From NCBI RefSeq assembly GCF_025716945.1, contig NZ_JAOVZT010000009.1:74499-138498 (forward strand): DNA of 64,000 bases. Reading direction: 5' to 3'. Under the pieces are notes generated by a model. It searched no databases and was not told where the DNA came from. It saw only the letters and a program-made list of their open reading frames with translations. Position numbers and translations under genes: made by a program. The DNA comes from Geodermatophilus sp. YIM 151500. Its GTDB lineage: Bacteria > Actinomycetota > Actinomycetes > Mycobacteriales > Geodermatophilaceae. Shown here piece after piece: positions 60,153 to 64,000 of the stretch (position 1 is the first letter of the stretch; every line of letters begins with the position of its first letter).

Positions 60153-61010
60153 ATGACTCCGCAGCGCGACGCCACCGGGACGTACGGCTCCCCGGTTTCT
60201 CGTGAGGGCTCGCTGCGCGAGCGCGTCGAGCGGGAGGTGGCACTGCGGGAGCGGACGCTCCGGGGAGCCGCCGCTCCGGGACGGGCCCGCCGCCCGCGGG
60301 CCGGCCGGGTCGCGCGCCGCCCCGGACTGCTGCTGGGCGCCCTGGTCGCGGGCGGCCTGGCCGCCGGCGTGCTCATCGTGCCGACCGCTCCGGACGCCTC
60401 CGCCGAGCCCACGGCGGTGCTGGCCGCGCAGCACGAGCTGCTCGGCGGCGGCGAGGAGGGGCTGGAGCTCAAGCCGCAGGCGTCGATCAGCGTGGCCGAG
60501 GCCCAGGCGCGGCTGGAGGAGGTCGCCGCCTCCCGGGCCGAGCGAGCGGCAGTGGCCGCCGCCGCTGCCGAGGCCGAGGCGGCCGCCGCGGCCGCCGCCG
60601 CCGAGGCGGCGCGGCCCAAGACGGTCCTGCCCGTGGACGGCGCGCGGCTGACGAGCGGCTACGGCGCGCGGTGGGGCAAGTTCCACTACGGCATCGACCT
60701 GGCCGCGCCGATGCACACCCCCGAGTACGCGGCGGCCGACGGCGTCGTGCTCCGGGCCGGCTCGGCCAGCGGCTACGGCCTGGCCGTCTACCTCCTCCAC
60801 GAGAACGGTGACGTCACCGTTTACGGGCACATGGACAAGATCCTGGTCTCGCCCGGCGACTACGTGCAGGCGGGCGAGACCATCGCGCTGCTGGGCAACC
60901 GCGGCCAGTCGACCGGGCCGCACCTGCACTTCGAGGTGCGCGACGGCGGCGAGGACGGCGAGCGGATCAACCCGCTCCCGTGGCTGCGCGAGCGGGGCGT
61001 CGACATCTGA
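60153..61010 (+). CDS. M23-family cell-wall endopeptidase
   Basis: A 285-residue protein. After a basic, Arg-rich N-terminus (residues about 1-55) comes one transmembrane or signal segment (GLLLGALVAGGLAAGVLIVP), an alanine-rich coiled stretch (AVAAAAAEAEAAAAAAAAEA) and the LytM/M23 domain from residue ~165. Zn ligands are in FHYGIDLAAPMHTP (HxxxD) and GPHLHFEVRDGG (HxH). It cleaves peptidoglycan cross-links or acts as an activator. ATG 60153 is preferred to the open frame from 60042. The integrase frame on the other strand overlaps its 3' half. Confidence 0.87.
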   Translation: MTPQRDATGTYGSPVSREGSLRERVEREVALRERTLRGAAAPGRARRPRAGRVARRPGLLLGALVAGGLAAGVLIVPTAPDASAEPTAVLAAQHELLGGGEEGLELKPQASISVAEAQARLEEVAASRAERAAVAAAAAEAEAAAAAAAAEAARPKTVLPVDGARLTSGYGARWGKFHYGIDLAAPMHTPEYAAADGVVLRAGSASGYGLAVYLLHENGDVTVYGHMDKILVSPGDYVQAGETIALLGNRGQSTGPHLHFEVRDGGEDGERINPLPWLRERGVDI

Positions 61011-62392
61011 CCGGACCGACACCCCTGCACGGGTGCCGCGCCCCGGCGATGTAGAGTCGTCAACGGCTCGGGGATACACCGCCGGGCCGGCAAGGGGCTG
61101 TGGCGCAGCTGGTAGCGCACCACACTGGCAGTGTGGGGGTCAGGGGTTCGAGTCCCCTCAGCTCCACCCCGATGACCAGGCCGTTCTCCTTCGGGAGGGC
61201 GGCCTGAGTCGTCTCTGGTTGCAGTTGTGGTTGCAGTTGGACCGGCTCCACTCGGCAGCAGCAGGGTGCTCATCCGGTCGGCGGCCTCGCGGGCCAGGGC
61301 CGGCATGACGTGGCTGTAGATGTCCATGGTCGTGCGCATCTGTGCGTGGCCGAGCAGCTCCATGACCACCCGCGGGTGGACGTTCTCGCTCAGCAGCAGG
61401 GTGGCGGCCGTGTGCCGGCCGTCGTGCAGCCGGACGTGCCGGACGCCGGCGGCCCGGAGCAGGTCGGTCCAGGCGTCGTAGTCGGCCTTCTTGTCGATCG
61501 GCCGGCCGTTGGGCTGGGCGAAGACGAGGTCCTCGTCGTGCCACTCGGAGCCGGCCAGCATCCGCTCGCCGTTCTGGACGGCCTTGTGCCGGTGCAGCTC
61601 GGCCACGAGCGGCATCGGCAGCGCGAGCGTGCGCTGGCTGCGGCGGGTCTTCGGCTCCTCGTAGACCAGCCCGCCGCCGCGGACGCGGTGGATACTCCGC
61701 CGGACCGTCAGCGTGCCGGTGAGCAGGTCGATGTCCTTCCACTGCAGCGCCAGCGCTTCGGACTGCCGGAGGCCCAGGGCCAGGGCGACGGTCCAACGGG
61801 CGGCGTTGCGGACGTGCGCGGCTGCCTCCAGGACGGCGCGGGCCTCGCCGAGGTCCAGGGCGGTGGCGATGTCGCTGGGGCGCTGGGCGGGTGGGTCGAC
61901 GAGTGCGGCGACGTTGCGCGGGACGTGGCCTCGTTGGACCGCGACCGTGAGCGCCCGGGACAGGATGCGGTGGTGCCGCAGCACGGAAGCGGGGGAGTAG
62001 CCGGCGTCGAGCAGGGCGGTGTAGAGCTGGTCGAGGTGCTCCGGACGCAGCCGGTCGAGGCGGTGCCGGCCGATGCCGGGGATCAGGTGCCTCCGGACGG
62101 CGGACTCGTAGCTCTCCAGCGTCCGCTGTCGCACCCGGCGCGGGGCGATGGTGGCGAGCCAGTGCTCGAGCCACCAGGCGACCGTCGGGGTCGACGTCTC
62201 GCCCACCGTCCCGGAGTCGCGCTTGCGTTCGAGCTCGCGGACCTTCGCGACCACGACGCCGCGGCTCTTGTTGCTGACGTGCCGGCGATCGAGCCTGCCG
62301 TCGAGCGTGAACCCGACGGAGACGTAGCCGTGCCAGCGCCCGTCAGCGCCCTTGTAGATCGTCGACTCGCCGTTCGAGGCGCGTCCCGCCAT
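60860..62392 (-). CDS. Tyrosine integrase reading through tRNA-Ala
   Basis: A site-specific recombinase whose frame is 510 codons. The catalytic residues are Arg in GLRQSEALALQWKDID, Lys in YEEPKTRRSQRTLALP, HxxR in VRLHDGRHTAATLLL, His in LLGHAQMRTTMDIYSHVM and Tyr in the same stretch. The functional domain ends near residue 385. The frame then runs antisense through the tRNA and into the M23 gene with no stop, probably because integration removed the original stop. ATG 62392. An excisionase-like gene lies 73 nt upstream on the same strand. Confidence 0.85.
   Translation of the reverse strand: MAGRASNGESTIYKGADGRWHGYVSVGFTLDGRLDRRHVSNKSRGVVVAKVRELERKRDSGTVGETSTPTVAWWLEHWLATIAPRRVRQRTLESYESAVRRHLIPGIGRHRLDRLRPEHLDQLYTALLDAGYSPASVLRHHRILSRALTVAVQRGHVPRNVAALVDPPAQRPSDIATALDLGEARAVLEAAAHVRNAARWTVALALGLRQSEALALQWKDIDLLTGTLTVRRSIHRVRGGGLVYEEPKTRRSQRTLALPMPLVAELHRHKAVQNGERMLAGSEWHDEDLVFAQPNGRPIDKKADYDAWTDLLRAAGVRHVRLHDGRHTAATLLLSENVHPRVVMELLGHAQMRTTMDIYSHVMPALAREAADRMSTLLLPSGAGPTATTTATRDDSGRPPEGERPGHRGGAEGTRTPDPHTASVVRYQLRHSPLPARRCIPEPLTTLHRRGAAPVQGCRSGQMSTPRSRSHGSGLIRSPSSPPSRTSKCRCGPVDWPRLPSSAMVSPACT
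61094..61166 (+). tRNA. tRNA-Ala (anticodon GGC), attachment site of an integrated element
   Basis: A 73-nt tRNA: acceptor GGGGCTG pairs with CAGCTCC (one G-U), D-arm GCGCAGCTGGTAGCGC, anticodon stem CCACA/TGTGG with loop CTGGCAG (GGC, alanine), T-arm GGGGTTCGAGTCCCC. CCA is not encoded (discriminator A, then CCC). The integrase gene abuts its 3' end, so the element probably integrated in the T-arm/acceptor region (attL). Confidence 0.95.
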
Positions 62393-62465
62393 CGGTCACC
62401 CCTGGGTCGTGGGCTGGAGGTCCAGTCTGGCCGAGCGCTCGGCTGCGGGCACGAGCCCTGTGGAG

Positions 62466-62753
62466 TCACGCCGCGTCTGGGGACTGCGGGCCGAGCTCGA
62501 AGAGTTCCCGCTGGTCCGTGGTGGCCCGGGTCCGTCGCGGTGCACGGGGAGCCTCCAGGCGGCGGACGTAGCGCTCGAGCTCGGCCCTGGAGAGGCGGCA
62601 GCTGCGGCCGATGTGCACCGCGTGCAGCTCGTCGGCCTTCATCAGCGCGTAGACCGTGGTGCGGCCGATGCGGAGCACCTCGGCGGCCTCCTCGGGTGTG
62701 AGCAGCAGCGGGTCGCTGAACACCGGCTCCCGAGGTCGCTGCGCGTCGCCCAT
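62466..62753 (-). CDS. Helix-turn-helix (excisionase-type) DNA-binding protein
   Basis: A 95-residue protein of the MerR/excisionase winged-helix class: LLTPEEAAEVLRIGRTTVYA, then LMKADELHAVHIGRSCRLSR and AELERYVRRLEAPRAPRRTR, the typical Xis/helix-turn-helix 17 arrangement. It is on the same strand as the integrase and 73 nt away, the arrangement in many integrative elements. GAGGAGGG precedes the ATG at 62753. Confidence 0.85.
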   Translation of the reverse strand: MGDAQRPREPVFSDPLLLTPEEAAEVLRIGRTTVYALMKADELHAVHIGRSCRLSRAELERYVRRLEAPRAPRRTRATTDQRELFELGPQSPDAA

Positions 62754-62930
62754 GTGTCGCCCTCCTCGTCGGCCGGCCTCGTGCGCCGGCGTTCGGCGCC
62801 GCACCCTCACCCGGAGCGGGCGCCGTTTCCGGCCGGTTGGTGACAGTGCCCGGCGAACCTCCTGTTTCTCTCGTCTCCTGCCGTCCGGGCCGTTCATCAC
62901 CGAAGGGCGGGCGTCCTTCAGGGTCCTGGT

Positions 62931-62968
62931 CCTCCCGGATTCCTCCGGTGAACCTCCCGAGTTCCTCC
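62931..62968. repeat. Four 11-bp-phased CCTCC repeats between the excisionase-like and antitoxin genes
   Basis: CCTCC occurs at 62931, 62942, 62953 and 62964 with exactly 11-bp spacing, each followed by a G-rich base pair (CG or GG). Read on the other strand the units are CGGGAGG-like. The intergenic region 62754-63117 (364 bases) otherwise shows no gene. The array resembles phased binding sites for a recombinase or excisionase. Confidence 0.7.
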
Positions 62969-63117
62969 CGTACGCGAAGGGGTCGAGGCGGGGTCGTGCG
63001 AGGGCAGCCGTTCGGGCGGTCGCGGCGCAGGCATCCCGTGCCCCGCTCGACGAGGTCCGCACGGTCCGGGCGCTTCGCGTGCTGGGCGTAGATCGCGGGC
63101 GCGGGCACACTGGGCGT

Positions 63118-63354
63118 ATGAGTGCCGACCGGTTGGCGTTGATTACCACCGATCCGGCCGTGCTGAGCGGCCAGGCGGTGATCGCCGGCACCCGCGTGCC
63201 GGTCAGCGTGGTGCTCGACTGCCTTGCCGCCGGCATGAGCGCCGAACAGATCATCGAGGAGTACCCGACCCTGACCTCCGAAGGCGTGCAGGCCGCTGCC
63301 GCTTACGGGGCGCTGCTGGCCCGCGAGGAACTGGTCCCGCTGGGCCCCGAGTGA
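63118..63354 (+). CDS. DUF433-family antitoxin
   Basis: A 78-residue protein of the DUF433 family: LALITTDPAVLSGQAVIAGT, RVPVSVVLDCLAAGMSAEQI, IEEYPTLTSEGVQAAAAYGA. DUF433 proteins are small HTH-type partners of PIN-like (DUF5615) toxins. The GTGA stop-start overlap with the following toxin gene is typical of a toxin-antitoxin operon. No strong ribosome-binding site is seen before the ATG. Confidence 0.8.
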   Translation: MSADRLALITTDPAVLSGQAVIAGTRVPVSVVLDCLAAGMSAEQIIEEYPTLTSEGVQAAAAYGALLAREELVPLGPE

Positions 63355-63709
63355 AGGTCAAGCTTGACGAGAACATCCCTCGTTCGGCCGCCAGGTCCTC
63401 ACCGCCGCCGGACACGATGTCGACACCGTCGTCGAAGAGAACCTCGCAGGTGCAACGGATCCGCAGGTCGTGGCCGCTGCGGCCGCCACCGGACGACTGC
63501 TGATCACGCTGGATCGTGGACTGGGCGACATCCGGGCCTACCCACCGGGCAGCCACGCCGGGATCCTCGTACTGAGGCCATCTAATCAGTCGCCGCCGAC
63601 CGTGGCCGCTGCGCTCGCGGAGGTGGTCGCAGGTCACGACTTGGCCATGCTGGCCGGCACGGTCACCGTCGCCCAGCGTGGCCTGCTGCGTCTCCGCCGT
63701 CTCCAATAG
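63351..63709 (+). pseudogene. Frameshifted DUF5615/PIN-like toxin gene
   Basis: Starting at GTG 63351, the frame begins MKVKLDENIPRSAA, the conserved N-terminal motif of PIN-like toxins. At 63393-63395 it changes: the continuing protein in the other frame reads VLTAAGHDVDTVVEENLAG, then GRLLITLDRGLGDIRAYPPG and the C-terminal AMLAGTVTVAQRGLLRLRRL, with the expected second-half motif. One nucleotide appears to be missing, so the intact antitoxin is paired with a disabled toxin. Sequencing error cannot be excluded. Confidence 0.75.
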
Positions 63710-64000
63710 CGGCAGACCCGCACTCGCTCCGGGTGGGGCCACGCGCGTCGTGTTCGGCGTCCACGGGCAGCGTTGGTGTCGTCGATCGGTTGGGAAGCTC
63801 GGACACATCCTGGTCCAGGGGTGCGGACACGTCCTCGGCGTAGTCGCCTCCGCGGCAGCGCAATCTGAGGCCTGCCATCGGCCTCCGCAGCGCCGCACCG
63901 TCGACCTCGGCTACGTGCTCGATCCTCGCCTGCGGGCCCCCTCCTTCGCTCCCCTCTCAACTGCCCGGCTAGACAAGATCACGAGCCGGCACACCTCATG
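63710..64000. other. No gene recognised at the right edge
   Basis: This 291-nt stretch has no supported ORF; the codon use is unlike that of the chromosomal genes. No copy of the tRNA 3' end (attR) is visible, so the integrated element continues beyond the window. Confidence 0.6.

Noticed and set aside
63663-63878. Minus-strand 71-codon ORF at the right edge
   Set aside because: No ribosome-binding site or recognisable motif, and it overlaps the toxin pseudogene end.
61141-64000. Second tRNA 3' end (attR)
   Set aside because: No second copy of the tRNA-Ala 3' segment is present in the window; the element extends past the right edge.

Overview
The window is chromosomal DNA from a very high-GC actinobacterium, most like Geodermatophilaceae (Blastococcus, Geodermatophilus or Modestobacter); the family is inferred, not proven. 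Support comes from an actinobacterial tmRNA tag (ADSSQREFALAA), many leaderless genes with a TANNNT -10 box about 7 nt before the start codon, a MetP/MetS methionine importer, a mycothiol-dependent-type enzyme beside an ECF sigma factor, a DUF5994 protein and an actinobacterial RHVDLLRVC leader peptide.

Layout. 1-10.2 kb: the end of smpB, small-molecule enzymes (quinone oxidoreductase-like, alpha/beta hydrolase, amidohydrolase, VOC protein), an SLC13 permease, an acyl-CoA dehydrogenase-like flavoprotein with an HxlR regulator, and CorA. 10.4-10.8 kb: ssrA (tmRNA) with its terminator. 11-15.3 kb: a LuxR-type regulator flanked by two operons that share a near-identical palindrome exactly 55 bp upstream of a TAGCGT -10 box. 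15.3-17.7 kb: metPS and a SnoaL-like protein. 17.7-24.7 kb: a GntR regulator beside a decayed RraA-like fragment, aconitase, PAP2 phosphatase, and a LysR regulator with a tartrate/D-malate dehydrogenase, each of the last two preceded by a matching T-N11-A box.

24.7-41.5 kb: a methyltransferase, two large ATPase-LuxR regulators, FAD oxidoreductases, an ECF sigma factor with an MDMPI-fold partner, hydrolase and SRPBCC genes, a K+ channel, a secreted glycerophosphodiesterase and a secreted beta-barrel protein. 41.5-49.6 kb: a PepSY protein divergent from a two-component system, a MarR regulator, an MBL-fold/DUF3237 pair and another ATPase-LuxR regulator. 49.7-54 kb: typA, DUF5994, a cupin and an epimerase. 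54-60 kb: a TauE exporter behind a cysteine-type leader peptide, then an ECF sigma factor divergent from an anti-sigma/CopC-CopD/YcnI/Sco copper operon. 60-64 kb: an M23 endopeptidase, tRNA-Ala(GGC), and the left end of an integrated element (tyrosine integrase, excisionase-like gene, DUF433 antitoxin and a frameshifted PIN-like toxin) that runs past the window end.

The best candidates for undescribed biology are the paired-operator LuxR locus whose distal alpha/beta hydrolase has lost its catalytic Ser and His, the LysR/dehydrogenase dual-box circuit, the sixfold 15-bp repeat that multiplies a Tat-like motif ahead of CopC-CopD, and the phased repeat array inside the integrated element. All functions are read from sequence and family knowledge; no search was run.
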